The notes beneath the pieces were generated by a model. It saw nothing but the letters and a program-made list of their open reading frames with translations. It was not told where the DNA came from and did not search any database. DNA of 64,000 bases from Candidatus Paracaedibacteraceae bacterium (GTDB lineage: Bacteria; Pseudomonadota; Alphaproteobacteria; Paracaedibacterales; CAIOTO01), in assembly GCA_030694965.1 (NCBI GenBank), contig JAUYTZ010000009.1:130427-194426 (forward strand). Reading direction: 5' to 3'. A program made the translations under genes and the position numbers. This document shows, one piece after another, positions 15,052 through 24,221 of this stretch (its first letter is position 1; every line of letters begins with the position of its first letter).

Positions 15052-16170
15052 TTATTTTTTATTTAAACGAATATTGATCCATGCCTTTGTTCGCTCGCGG
15101 TCAAATTTAAGGCTTTCATGACTTGTTTGTGGTTTGTTTAAATGTAATTTTTTCATCACTTCTTTATTTGGATAAATTGATTTATTTTTTTGAATTGCCT
15201 TTTCTATCATAGGAAAGGCAGCATCGATTGTTGTTGGCAATTTTGTTTTATTTGTAATTTTCGCACTTATTTCAGGGCGCAGCAAGAAATTGATAAATTT
15301 ATGTGCATTTATTGGATGAGGAGACCCTACAGGAATAGCCATGCAATCAATCCATAAAGTTGTTCCTTCTTTGGGAATAATATAGGCGATATTTCGCTTA
15401 AGTTCTTTTGCGTCAATTTCAGCTTGTTGAGCATCACCTGACCATGCTTGGGCAACGCATACGTCACCTAGAACTAAGTCATTTATAAATCGTGAAGAGG
15501 TAAAACGGCGAATAAATGGTCGTAACTTTTGCAAGTGATCAGATGCCTTTTTTAAATCTTCATCATTTTCACTATCAGAAGATGACCCTAAATACGCCTG
15601 AACAAGAGGAACAACATCGATTGCTTCTTCAAGAAAGCTAACGCCGCAACTTTTAAGTTTTTTCAAATTTTCAGGGTTAAAAAGAATTTCATTGCTTTCA
15701 AGATCAACATTAGGAAGACGTTCTTTTAACTTATCTTTATCATAAGCAATACCAAGTGTGCCCCAATAATAGGGAACCGCGTACATAAGACCAGGGTCAA
15801 TAGATTGCATTTGTTCGACAATTTCTTTATTTAAACCATTCAGTTCAGATAGAAGTTGTTTATTAAGTGGTTGATAGATACCAACTTTAATCTGTCTTGC
15901 AACATATGGACTTGCTGTTGGAAAGACAACATCGTAACCTGAATTGCTAGCAAGTAGTTTTGCTTCTAAAACTTCATTATTATCGTAAACATCGTATCGA
16001 ACTCGAATTCCTGTTTCTTTTTCAAATTCTTGTAGTACTTCTGCTGGTATCATGCCGTACCAGTCATAGATATTTACAATTGCATCTTCATATTTTTTTT
16101 TATTTGGAAATATGTAAAAGAATAAAGAAATGAAAAAGATAGAGATAATTATCCGGCTGAGTGTCTTCAT
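15052..16170 (-). CDS. potF: Polyamine-binding protein (PotD/PotF type)
   Basis: Substrate-binding component of a putrescine/spermidine importer. An N-terminal hydrophobic segment (residues 5-22, RIIISIFFISLFFYIF) is a signal or anchor. The mature part shows NIYDWYGMIPAEVLQEFEKETGI, GYDVVFPTASPYVARQ, VPYYWGTLGIAYDKDKL, AQAWSGDAQQA and LWIDCMAIPVGSPHP, all typical of the family. Asp and Trp polyamine contacts sit in these motifs. The length of 372 aa is normal. With potG it makes a two-gene unit lacking potH/potI, so it must borrow permeases from elsewhere or is an incomplete system. Confidence 0.9.
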   Translation of the reverse strand: MKTLSRIIISIFFISLFFYIFPNKKKYEDAIVNIYDWYGMIPAEVLQEFEKETGIRVRYDVYDNNEVLEAKLLASNSGYDVVFPTASPYVARQIKVGIYQPLNKQLLSELNGLNKEIVEQMQSIDPGLMYAVPYYWGTLGIAYDKDKLKERLPNVDLESNEILFNPENLKKLKSCGVSFLEEAIDVVPLVQAYLGSSSDSENDEDLKKASDHLQKLRPFIRRFTSSRFINDLVLGDVCVAQAWSGDAQQAEIDAKELKRNIAYIIPKEGTTLWIDCMAIPVGSPHPINAHKFINFLLRPEISAKITNKTKLPTTIDAAFPMIEKAIQKNKSIYPNKEVMKKLHLNKPQTSHESLKFDRERTKAWINIRLNKK

Positions 16171-16328
16171 GTGTTTTTCTATACTATAACGTTGGTAAAA
16201 TTTTTAGAATTAGAATATTCTTAACCGTATCAAATTAAGGCTCAGTTTAAAATGATTATATTCAGTAATGGGCTGGAAATTAAATTGATTATTTTTGTTG
16301 AATGCACCTTCTTTTTAAAGTAAGTGCG

Positions 16329-18167
16329 TCATATTTTATGCCTCGCTGGTTCCAAATTAAGGCTATCCGCAAATTGTAAGGTTGCAAGTCGGCGGTATAA
16401 TGCGTTGTGTTCACATAGTTCTGCGTGATTTCCAATAGCTTGAATGCACCCTTTATCCATAACAATGATTTTTTCAGCGTGCAATACGGTTGCAAGTCTG
16501 TGGGCAATAACAAGAGTTGTGCGTGTGCTTGTTAGGTATTTTAGGCCTTCTTGAACTGCACGTTCATTTTCTGCATCAAGCGCACTTGTTGCTTCATCAA
16601 GAAGTAAAATTCGAGGATTACGAAGAACTGCACGTGCAATAGCCACGCGTTGCTTTTGGCCACCAGAAAGACGAACACCACGTGTTCCAACATAGGTGTG
16701 AACGCCTTGCGGTAGTTGCCTGATAACATCTTGAAGTTGGGCAATTTTAATGGCTTCAAAAAGTTCTTTATCTGTTGCGTCAGGACGGCCATACATAATA
16801 TTTTCAAGTAAAGTTGCGCTAAAAAGAGCGGGCTCTTGTGGTACAATACCAATACGATGTCTTAATTCATGTAAGGGAAGGTCGCGGTAATCGTGACCAT
16901 CAATAAAAATAGATCCACTTTGCGGTTCGTAAAAACGCATAAGAAGCGAGAATAACGTCGATTTACCGGAACCAGAAGCCCCAACAATAGCAAGGCGTTC
17001 TCCTGGATTTACAGAAAAAGTAATATGATTTAAAGCTGCTTGTTTGGTATTAGTAGGGTATGCAAAGTCCACATTGTGCATAGCTACAGTTCCTTGTGAA
17101 GGAAGATGTTTCATTTTCCTTGCATGTGGTTTAAAAAGCGTTGATTTAATACGAAACACCTCAATAATGCGCTCTGCAGCGCCAGAGGCACGCTTTAAAT
17201 CGCCAAATACTTCGCTAAATGACCCAGCCGTCCCAGCAACCAAAATTGCATAAAAGAGAAATGCTGAAAGTGTTCCTGATGTTAAGTCGCCACTATGCAC
17301 GTCTGATACACCTATCCAAAGTAGGATACCTATTGCACCAAAAGAAACTGCCATTACAAAACTAGTTAAAAAAGATCGTTGTAAAGAACGTTCAACAGCT
17401 GCATTAAAGGCGTTTACTGTGTATTCATTAAAAATTTGTCTATCGATCTCTTCATGCGTAAATGCTTGGCATGTGTGTATGTTTAATATTGTTTCATTTA
17501 AAAATCCGCTGAGGTCACCAAGACGTTCCTGAGCTTTTTTTGAAAGACTACGAATCTTTTGTCCAAAAATCATAGCAGGAAATATAATGACAGGAACGAG
17601 TGTAAGTGCGTACATTGCTAACTTTGGCGATGTAATAATCATTAAGGTAAGGCCACCAACAAGTAGGACTGAATTACGTAGAGCAATCGGTAATGACGTA
17701 CCTAAAACAATTTGCAGTAAGCTTGTATCTGTTGTTAAGCGAGAAACAAGTTCGCCTTGCTTGACTTGTTCATAGTAGCTCATATCAAGGTTAAGTAGAT
17801 GATTAAATGCATCTTGTCGCACCGCTGCAATAATACGTTCACTTAGCCATGATACAAAATAACAGCGCCCAAAGCTGAAAAGAGATAGCAAAATCACAGC
17901 AGCAAAAATGCCGCCAAGGGTTGCAAGTAAGTGTATGTTTTTCTCAAAAAGGAAGCCCTGATCAATAACTGCTTTAATTACTGTGCCAAACGCTAGAACA
18001 ATGCCGCCAGCACCCAGTACGGATAAAAAAGCAATTATCACGCGTGTTTTATGTGGCTTGGCGTATCTACAAAAAAGAGATAGTTTTTTGATGCTATTGC
18101 TCATTGAATCTAAGTTTTGTGGACGTGTTGTATTTCGAGCGCCGTCATAGGGGCTATTTTCACGCAT
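16329..18167 (-). CDS. ABC exporter, MsbA/LmrA-like half-transporter
   Basis: Six-helix transmembrane domain (about residues 30-310) fused to one ATPase, working as a homodimer in the inner membrane. The ATPase has Walker A (IVGASGSGKSTLFSLL), the Q-loop in GIVPQEPALFSATLLENIMYG, signature VRLSGGQKQRVAIARA, Walker B ILLLDEATSALDAE and the His switch VIAHRLATVL. The substrate is not readable; lipid or drug export are both plausible. ATG at 18167 is preceded by AAGGA; the frame is open further upstream but enters tRNA-Ala. Confidence 0.9.
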   Translation of the reverse strand: MRENSPYDGARNTTRPQNLDSMSNSIKKLSLFCRYAKPHKTRVIIAFLSVLGAGGIVLAFGTVIKAVIDQGFLFEKNIHLLATLGGIFAAVILLSLFSFGRCYFVSWLSERIIAAVRQDAFNHLLNLDMSYYEQVKQGELVSRLTTDTSLLQIVLGTSLPIALRNSVLLVGGLTLMIITSPKLAMYALTLVPVIIFPAMIFGQKIRSLSKKAQERLGDLSGFLNETILNIHTCQAFTHEEIDRQIFNEYTVNAFNAAVERSLQRSFLTSFVMAVSFGAIGILLWIGVSDVHSGDLTSGTLSAFLFYAILVAGTAGSFSEVFGDLKRASGAAERIIEVFRIKSTLFKPHARKMKHLPSQGTVAMHNVDFAYPTNTKQAALNHITFSVNPGERLAIVGASGSGKSTLFSLLMRFYEPQSGSIFIDGHDYRDLPLHELRHRIGIVPQEPALFSATLLENIMYGRPDATDKELFEAIKIAQLQDVIRQLPQGVHTYVGTRGVRLSGGQKQRVAIARAVLRNPRILLLDEATSALDAENERAVQEGLKYLTSTRTTLVIAHRLATVLHAEKIIVMDKGCIQAIGNHAELCEHNALYRRLATLQFADSLNLEPARHKI

Positions 18168-18211
18168 AAAAATTATCCTTTTGGGATAGAAAAAATAAAA
18201 ATTTGGAGATT

Positions 18212-18287
<76 letters not shown>

Positions 18288-18338
18288 AAATTTACATTAT
18301 TATTTATACGTTTTTTAAAAAAATGATGCAATAGAGTT

Positions 18339-19694
18339 TTAAATTGCTTTTAAAGATTTGCTTATTTCCTTTGGCATAATGTTAATATTTCCATCTGCGT
18401 AATGTAGAGTGACTGTTGTTGTTTCCATTGGAAAATCGGCAGCTTTTGACACTACTGTATTATTGACGGATGTCCAAGCAAATCCTTTTTCTAAGATTTT
18501 TGAATAAGATGATTGATCAAGACGTCCTGTTAGGTACATTATTTCTTGTGTTTTAGAATCAACGAAAGCACGTGATGCGCGTAAAAAGCGTTCACTTAAG
18601 TGATTAAAATTTTGCATATGCATGTTAATTGATGCTGTTGGATGCTTTGGTTGTTGGCTTTGCACGCAGTGCGTTGCCAATGTTAAAAAATGGTTTATTC
18701 CGCGTGTTAAGCGTTCAAAGCGATCATCAAGGCGTTGCATAGATGTTTCAAGTAAATGTTGTGGTTGTGGCAATCCGCGAGCTAGGCCTTTAACTTTGAT
18801 CCATTCTAAACGTAGCATCTTAATACTAAACTGATGCATACGTTCTTGCATATGCCTTATTGTAAAAATGAGCTGCGAACGAACTGGCGTTGCAAGCTCA
18901 GCTGCTGCTGTTGGAGTAGGGGCTCTTAAATCTGCAGCATAGTCAATCAGTGTTGTATCTGTCTCGTGTCCAATAGCAGAAATAATAGGGATAATGCTTG
19001 TTGCAGCTACTCTAACTACTGCTTCTTCGTTAAATGTCCATAAGTCTTCAAGACTGCCGCCACCACGCGCAACAATTAGTACATCAGGCCGCATTTCAGG
19101 AGCAAGCACATTCATACCACGAATAGCAAAAGCGACCTGTTCAATGGATCCTGGACCTTGTACTTGTGCTGGCCATAAAATAACTTCGCAAGGAAAACGG
19201 TCCTCAAGACGATGCAAAATGTCGCGTATAACAGCTCCTGTTGGGGATGTTATAATGCCAATGCGTTTTGGGAATGGTGGAAGTTGGCGTTTATTATCAA
19301 ATAGCCCCTCAGCTTGTAAGCGCTCTTTGCGTTCCATCAAAATTTTCATGAGGGCGCCTTTTCCAGCAGCCTCAAGGCGTTCAACAATTACTTGGTATTT
19401 TGATCTGCCGGGATAGGTCGTAATTCGCCCTGTTATGATTACTTCAAGACCATCTTCCAGCTGCACAGACATAGGAGTGCCGCGCCAAGCAACAGCATCA
19501 ATAACAGAATCTTCATCCTTAAGAGTAAAATAAGAATGCCCCGATGTATGACGTTTATAGCCGCTAATTTCCCCTCTAATTTTTATATTTCGAAAATTAT
19601 CCTCGACGTATTTTTTGAGGCTCAGACTTATCTCTGTAACAGAAAGTGCTTCTGCTTGAGGCGGGAGGAAATCAATAATTCTTTGTGTGTTCAT
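18339..19694 (-). CDS. xseA: Exodeoxyribonuclease VII large subunit
   Basis: Single-strand exonuclease acting in mismatch and recombination repair with XseB. An N-terminal OB fold (IRGEISGYKRHTSGHSYFTLKDE) is followed by the nuclease core: PKRIGIITSPTGAVIRDI, VLIVARGGGSLEDLWTFNEE and SAIGHETDTTLIDYAADLRAPTPTAAAELA. A coiled helical C-terminal region ends in the KGFAWTSVNN-type barrel. The length of 451 aa is normal. It starts 5 bp after pepF, so both are on one transcript that probably continues through tRNA-Ala. Confidence 0.96.
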   Translation of the reverse strand: MNTQRIIDFLPPQAEALSVTEISLSLKKYVEDNFRNIKIRGEISGYKRHTSGHSYFTLKDEDSVIDAVAWRGTPMSVQLEDGLEVIITGRITTYPGRSKYQVIVERLEAAGKGALMKILMERKERLQAEGLFDNKRQLPPFPKRIGIITSPTGAVIRDILHRLEDRFPCEVILWPAQVQGPGSIEQVAFAIRGMNVLAPEMRPDVLIVARGGGSLEDLWTFNEEAVVRVAATSIIPIISAIGHETDTTLIDYAADLRAPTPTAAAELATPVRSQLIFTIRHMQERMHQFSIKMLRLEWIKVKGLARGLPQPQHLLETSMQRLDDRFERLTRGINHFLTLATHCVQSQQPKHPTASINMHMQNFNHLSERFLRASRAFVDSKTQEIMYLTGRLDQSSYSKILEKGFAWTSVNNTVVSKAADFPMETTTVTLHYADGNINIMPKEISKSLKAI

Positions 19695-19699
19695 TAATT

Positions 19700-21493
19700 T
19701 TATTCCACTAAGCTTTCAAGCTCGTCAATTAAGCCTTCAATCATAGAAAGGCCTTGCGTCCAGAAATTTGGGTTGCTTGCATCTAAACCAAAGGGGGCAA
19801 GAAGTTCTTTATGGCGCTTTGATCCTCCTGCTTTAAGTAAGTCTATATACTTTTCTTGGAACCCTTCAGGGTTGTTTTGATAAACAGCAAATAAGGAGTT
19901 TACTAAACAGTCACCAAACGCATAAGCATACACATAAAATGGTGAATGTATAAAGTGTGAGATATATGCCCAGTAGCTACCAACGAGTGGATCTAAATGT
20001 ACAGCCTCGCCAAGGGCTTCTTTTTGTGTTTCAAGCCAAATTGAATTAATATCATCAATAGATAGTTCGCTTGTCTTTCGTCGTGTATGTACCTGCTCTT
20101 CAAATAAGTAAAAGGCAATCTGGCGCACAACTGTATTGAGCATATCTTCAATTTTTCCAGCAAGCATTTGACGTTTTTCTGAAGGATTTTTTGCATGTTT
20201 TAGTAAGTTTTGAAAAGTTAGCATTTCTCCAAAGACTGATGCTGTTTCAGCAAGTGTAAGTGGGGTGTCTGAAAGTAAATAGCCTTGATCTGCAGCTAAT
20301 ACTTGGTGTACACCATGACCTAATTCGTGCGCCAAAGTCATAACATCACGTTTTTTACCATGAAAATTTAGCAAAACATAAGGATGTACAGTTGGTACTG
20401 TTGGGTGAGAAAATGCCCCAGACGTTTTACCGTCGGTTGATGGAACATCAATCCAGTTTTTATCAAAGAAATCACCTGCAATAGCGGCAATTTTAGGACT
20501 AAAAGCTTGGTATGCATCCATTACAATTTTGCGTGTTTCAAGCCATGTAAACGTTTCATCATCTGCGTCAGACAAAGGTGCATTACGATCCCAATACTGT
20601 AAAACTGGAATACCCATCATTTTAGCTTTAAGTGCATAATAACGATGTGAAAGGCGAGGGTAGCTTTGCTTTACAGCAACAACAAGTGCATTAACCACAT
20701 CTGCTTCAACTTGGTTTGCAAGGTGACGTTCATGCATAGGCGATGCATATGTACGCCACTTGTCTTCAATTTCTTTATCTTTAGCAAGTGTATTCGTAAT
20801 GAAGGCAAATAGAGAAGCTTTACTAGACAAACCTTCTGCTAATGCCATTGCGCCCTGGCGACGTTTTGTTGGGTTTGCATCGGACATTAATTCAGTTACA
20901 CCCGATAAAGATAAAGCAGTTCCATCAACATTAAATGACATACTGGCAAGGGTTTCGTCATATAAACGATTGAGTGCTCGTGATGAAGTTAGAGACTTTT
21001 CTAAAAATACTTTTTCAAGATCAGGCGTTAATTGATGATTTTTAAATGTTCGAATTTGATCAAAATAAGGACGATAACGTTCAAGCTCTGATGATGTGGC
21101 AAATGCAGCTTCGAGACGGGTGTCCTCGATTTCATTAAGTTCAAGCGTAAAAAAAATAAAGCGAGAACTCAAATTCGTTAAGCGTTCTTGAGTTTTTTGA
21201 TACATCAAAAGAATGTCTTGATCCTTGATGTTTTTATAATAGCGAAGGCCAGTGTAACTTCCTAAGCGACCAAAACGCTCTTGAATGGTTTCGTATGTAG
21301 TAATTGCTTCGAATAAATTACTTGTTGTCCACGCTGATCCGTTGAACACACCTTTGAATTTAGCTTGAAAAGCTGCTGATTCAGTCTCGCAAAGGGCCCA
21401 ATCGCGCTCTATGGCAGGATCAGTATCACTGCTGTATAAGTCAGTTAGATCCCATTCAGGGTAATTCTCAATACCAAGTACATCTTGCGCCAT
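19700..21493 (-). CDS. pepF: Oligoendopeptidase F-like M3 metallopeptidase
   Basis: Cytoplasmic zinc peptidase degrading short peptides. The zinc motif HEXXH reads LAHELGHGVHQVL and is followed by the downstream Glu in SDTPLTLAETASVFGEML. The C-terminal SPFYVYAYAFGDCLV stretch with substrate-binding Tyr residues is typical. The length of about 597 aa is normal. I use ATG at 21493, with GGAAAAG 6-12 nt upstream; a TTG five codons earlier would consume that ribosome site. Confidence 0.94.
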   Translation of the reverse strand: MAQDVLGIENYPEWDLTDLYSSDTDPAIERDWALCETESAAFQAKFKGVFNGSAWTTSNLFEAITTYETIQERFGRLGSYTGLRYYKNIKDQDILLMYQKTQERLTNLSSRFIFFTLELNEIEDTRLEAAFATSSELERYRPYFDQIRTFKNHQLTPDLEKVFLEKSLTSSRALNRLYDETLASMSFNVDGTALSLSGVTELMSDANPTKRRQGAMALAEGLSSKASLFAFITNTLAKDKEIEDKWRTYASPMHERHLANQVEADVVNALVVAVKQSYPRLSHRYYALKAKMMGIPVLQYWDRNAPLSDADDETFTWLETRKIVMDAYQAFSPKIAAIAGDFFDKNWIDVPSTDGKTSGAFSHPTVPTVHPYVLLNFHGKKRDVMTLAHELGHGVHQVLAADQGYLLSDTPLTLAETASVFGEMLTFQNLLKHAKNPSEKRQMLAGKIEDMLNTVVRQIAFYLFEEQVHTRRKTSELSIDDINSIWLETQKEALGEAVHLDPLVGSYWAYISHFIHSPFYVYAYAFGDCLVNSLFAVYQNNPEGFQEKYIDLLKAGGSKRHKELLAPFGLDASNPNFWTQGLSMIEGLIDELESLVE

Positions 21494-21563
21494 GCTACAC
21501 TTTTCCAAAAAATTATATGAATTTGGCTAAGTGTAACATGATCAAGGATTATGGGAAAAGTCT

Positions 21564-22811
21564 TTAAGCTACTTTTTGCTTCATTTTTCCAAGTTTACTT
21601 ATTACAAACAGTAAACCTAGCGACACTGAGGCAATGCATCCGCTTGCAATATACATTATTGATATTGAGAATATATCAGCAATCATACCTCCAAACACTC
21701 CCGCAAGCACGATTGATCCGGCACTAAACAGGTAGAAAATACCAAAACCAGTTCCACGTAAATCTGCAGGCACATAATCAGCAATAAGTGCTAAAAACAT
21801 GCTTTGAGTTATACCTACTTGAATTCCCCAAACACCAACACCAATAAGCGCAACTGTAAGGTTTGGCGCAAATGCGAGTAAAGCATCGGCAATAACAAGG
21901 CATAAACATCCAATTGCTAAGATGTAGTGACGCGGGATGCGGTCAGAAAATCGTCCAATTGGATAGGCCGTTAGTGAATTTGCTGCGTTATAAATAAGAA
22001 CAACCATTGGTACCCATTGTTCAGGCATCTCAAAATTTTTATGTGCGTGGAGGCTTAGTAGCGATTCACTTACTCGTGCAAGCATAAATACGGTAACAAC
22101 GATCATTAAATACCAAAAAGGTTTTCCAAGGCGATTCATATCGGTGAAATGAAGAGGGTGTTTTTTAGGAGTTTCTTGATTTTCCATTTCTTCTGGTTTT
22201 AATTTAGAATCTTTTACAAGCACAACCAAAATAATAAGAGCTAAAATTGCGGGAATGCATGCCATCCAAAAAATTTGTTGATAGTTGTTTGCTGTCCACC
22301 ACATGGCCAATACCCCAAGACCTGCGCCAATGAATGACCCCGCATTGCTAAGTGCTGTGCGAAGACCAAAGCATTCTCCTTTGATATCATATGGTGATAG
22401 GTCTGCGACAAGTGCATCACGCGGTGTTGCTTGCATGCCATTGCCTATGCGTTCAAATACACGTGAAACAAAAATGATTGTATATGCCATGCCAACTGCA
22501 AAAAAGCTTACAGAAAAAGCAAGAATAGGACGTGAAAACGCCGCCATACCAAAGCCAATAACCATGATCATCTTACGGCGTCTAAAATAGTCACTGATGA
22601 TACCTGAAAAAACTTTCATAATGTAAGCGATGCCTTCAACAATGTGTTCAAGTGTAGAAATCCACTGAATGCCAACACCTTGACCATTCAAATAGATCGC
22701 TGATAATGAGAACACAAGAGCTGAGGTCATGTTAAGTAAACAGCTAGCTAGACCAATTGCCCAAATTGATAAGGGGATTGGTGTTTTTATTTTTTTTTCA
22801 TTGTTTTTCAT
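21564..22811 (-). CDS. Major facilitator superfamily transporter
   Basis: Twelve predicted membrane helices across 415 aa. The first cytoplasmic loop carries a GIISDYFRRRKMIMVIGFG version of the MFS motif, and the second half repeats it at YPIGRFSDRIPRHYIL. The strong ERIGNGMQATPRDALVADLSP motif places it with the bacterial MFS group of unassigned substrate found in alphaproteobacteria. It is divergent from bdhA and transcribed towards pepF, 70 bp away. Confidence 0.85.
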   Translation of the reverse strand: MKNNEKKIKTPIPLSIWAIGLASCLLNMTSALVFSLSAIYLNGQGVGIQWISTLEHIVEGIAYIMKVFSGIISDYFRRRKMIMVIGFGMAAFSRPILAFSVSFFAVGMAYTIIFVSRVFERIGNGMQATPRDALVADLSPYDIKGECFGLRTALSNAGSFIGAGLGVLAMWWTANNYQQIFWMACIPAILALIILVVLVKDSKLKPEEMENQETPKKHPLHFTDMNRLGKPFWYLMIVVTVFMLARVSESLLSLHAHKNFEMPEQWVPMVVLIYNAANSLTAYPIGRFSDRIPRHYILAIGCLCLVIADALLAFAPNLTVALIGVGVWGIQVGITQSMFLALIADYVPADLRGTGFGIFYLFSAGSIVLAGVFGGMIADIFSISIMYIASGCIASVSLGLLFVISKLGKMKQKVA

Positions 22812-22908
22812 AAAATAGTTTAACCATTTCCAAAAAATTAACAGCTCGTCGCTATACTTAAGGTATAACGGGAATTATTAATATATAATATAATGTTAGG
22901 AGAACACC

Positions 22909-23691
22909 GTGTTCAAAGATAAAACAGTTTTAATTACAGGGTCAACGAGCGGAATAGGATTAGCTATTGCTCATCTTTTTGCTGCACAAAACGCGAATAT
23001 AATACTCAATGGGATTGAATCTTTAATTGAAATAAACCCTATTTTGGAGGTTTTGTCAAGAAAAACACAAGGACAAGTTATTTATGAGAGCGTAAATGTT
23101 TCAAAACCTGATGAAATAGAAGAAATGATGGCGCGCGTGTGTGATAAATTTGGTGTGGTTGATGTGCTTATAAATAATGCATGTGTACAACATGTATCTC
23201 CGATTGAGTCTTTTTCAATTGAAAAGTGGGATTTAATTATTTCGTTAGGATTGTCATCTGCTTTTCATACCATACGTTTGGCTTTACCAGGGATGAGATC
23301 AAAAGGGTGGGGGCGTATTATCAATATAGCATCTGTTCATGGGCTTGTGGGGTCTGCAGAAAAATCTGCTTATGTGGCTGCAAAACATGGGATGGTTGGT
23401 TTGACAAAAGTCGTAGCGTTGGAGACAGCTCAGGAAAGTATTACATGCAATGCGATTTGCCCAGGTTGGGTATTAACACCGCTAGTGCAAAAACAAATTG
23501 ATCAACGTGCAACTGCAAAAGGAATATCTGCTAAAGAAGCTGAGCATGATCTGCTTCTAGAAAAACAACCGTCTTTAAGCTTTGCTAAACCAGAGGATCT
23601 GGCAGCATTAGCCTTGTTTTTGTGTAAAGATGACGCTGCTCAGATGACAGGTGGAGCCATCACAATGGATGGTGGCTGGATTAGCCGCTAA
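22909..23691 (+). CDS. bdhA: 3-hydroxybutyrate dehydrogenase (SDR family)
   Basis: NAD-dependent oxidation of D-3-hydroxybutyrate to acetoacetate, used to spend polyhydroxybutyrate or host ketone bodies. It has the cofactor loop TGSTSGIGLAIA, the INNACVQHVSPIE stretch (NNA), the active-site Ser-Tyr-Lys (ASVHGLVGSAEKSAYVAAKHG) and ICPGWVLTPLV. The HGLVGS...Y..AKHG combination and ending TGGAITMDGGW match this enzyme closely. Translation begins at GTG, with AGGAG 6 nt upstream. It converges with the L,D-transpeptidase. Confidence 0.93.
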   Translation: MFKDKTVLITGSTSGIGLAIAHLFAAQNANIILNGIESLIEINPILEVLSRKTQGQVIYESVNVSKPDEIEEMMARVCDKFGVVDVLINNACVQHVSPIESFSIEKWDLIISLGLSSAFHTIRLALPGMRSKGWGRIINIASVHGLVGSAEKSAYVAAKHGMVGLTKVVALETAQESITCNAICPGWVLTPLVQKQIDQRATAKGISAKEAEHDLLLEKQPSLSFAKPEDLAALALFLCKDDAAQMTGGAITMDGGWISR

Positions 23692-23698
23692 GTTATAA

Positions 23699-24208
23699 TC
23701 AAACTTCCCAGTACAATTCAGGGCCACAATTTGTAATGATGTTAAGCAAATCTTTTTTTTGAAGGGTAAGGCACCCGGCTGAAGATGAGAAATCAGGAGG
23801 GGTAATGTGTATAAAAATAGCGCTTCCTTTTCCTGGGATAATAGGGTCTGTGTTGTGATTTGTTAGTAGAATTAAATCGTATAAACTGTCTTCTCGCCAA
23901 AGATCTTCGTGACTTGAACAGAAGGGTTTTGTTATTTTTTGGTTGTAGAGTGGGTCCATTGGCTCGTCACACCAGCCATATGAAGGATGTAATGGATGTA
24001 ATTGAATGGATGACTTTGGTGGCGTTATACGATCAGGTCTGTAATAACCATAAATGACTTTATGTCGTCCCGTAGGAGTCTTTTTGTCACCTTCGTTTTT
24101 TAAGTTAGAGTTAATAATTCCATTACTGCCAATGGTCGCATTAAAAAGAAAATCGCGCCACTGTATATGTATGGATTCAGCTGAAATGATGGTTTTTAAT
24201 ATATCCAT
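23699..24208 (-). CDS. L,D-transpeptidase-like YkuD-domain protein
   Basis: A 169-aa protein with a YkuD fold. The catalytic region reads FIHITPPDFSSSAGCLTL, giving the His, the Ser-rich turn and the Cys nucleophile. Upstream GDKKTPTGRHKVIYGYYRPDR matches the family substrate strand. There is no signal peptide or membrane segment in the first residues, which is unusual for a cell-wall enzyme; YkuD proteins of this short type occur in alphaproteobacteria. Exact substrate unknown. It lies 14 bp downstream of the RNase E/G gene. Confidence 0.8.
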   Translation of the reverse strand: MDILKTIISAESIHIQWRDFLFNATIGSNGIINSNLKNEGDKKTPTGRHKVIYGYYRPDRITPPKSSIQLHPLHPSYGWCDEPMDPLYNQKITKPFCSSHEDLWREDSLYDLILLTNHNTDPIIPGKGSAIFIHITPPDFSSSAGCLTLQKKDLLNIITNCGPELYWEV

Positions 24209-24221
24209 TATCTATGTGTCT

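Noticed and set aside
16228-16362. Repeated CAAATTAAGGCT upstream of potF and at the end of the ABC exporter gene.
   Set aside because: One copy is inside coding sequence and the match is only 12 bp in AT-rich DNA.
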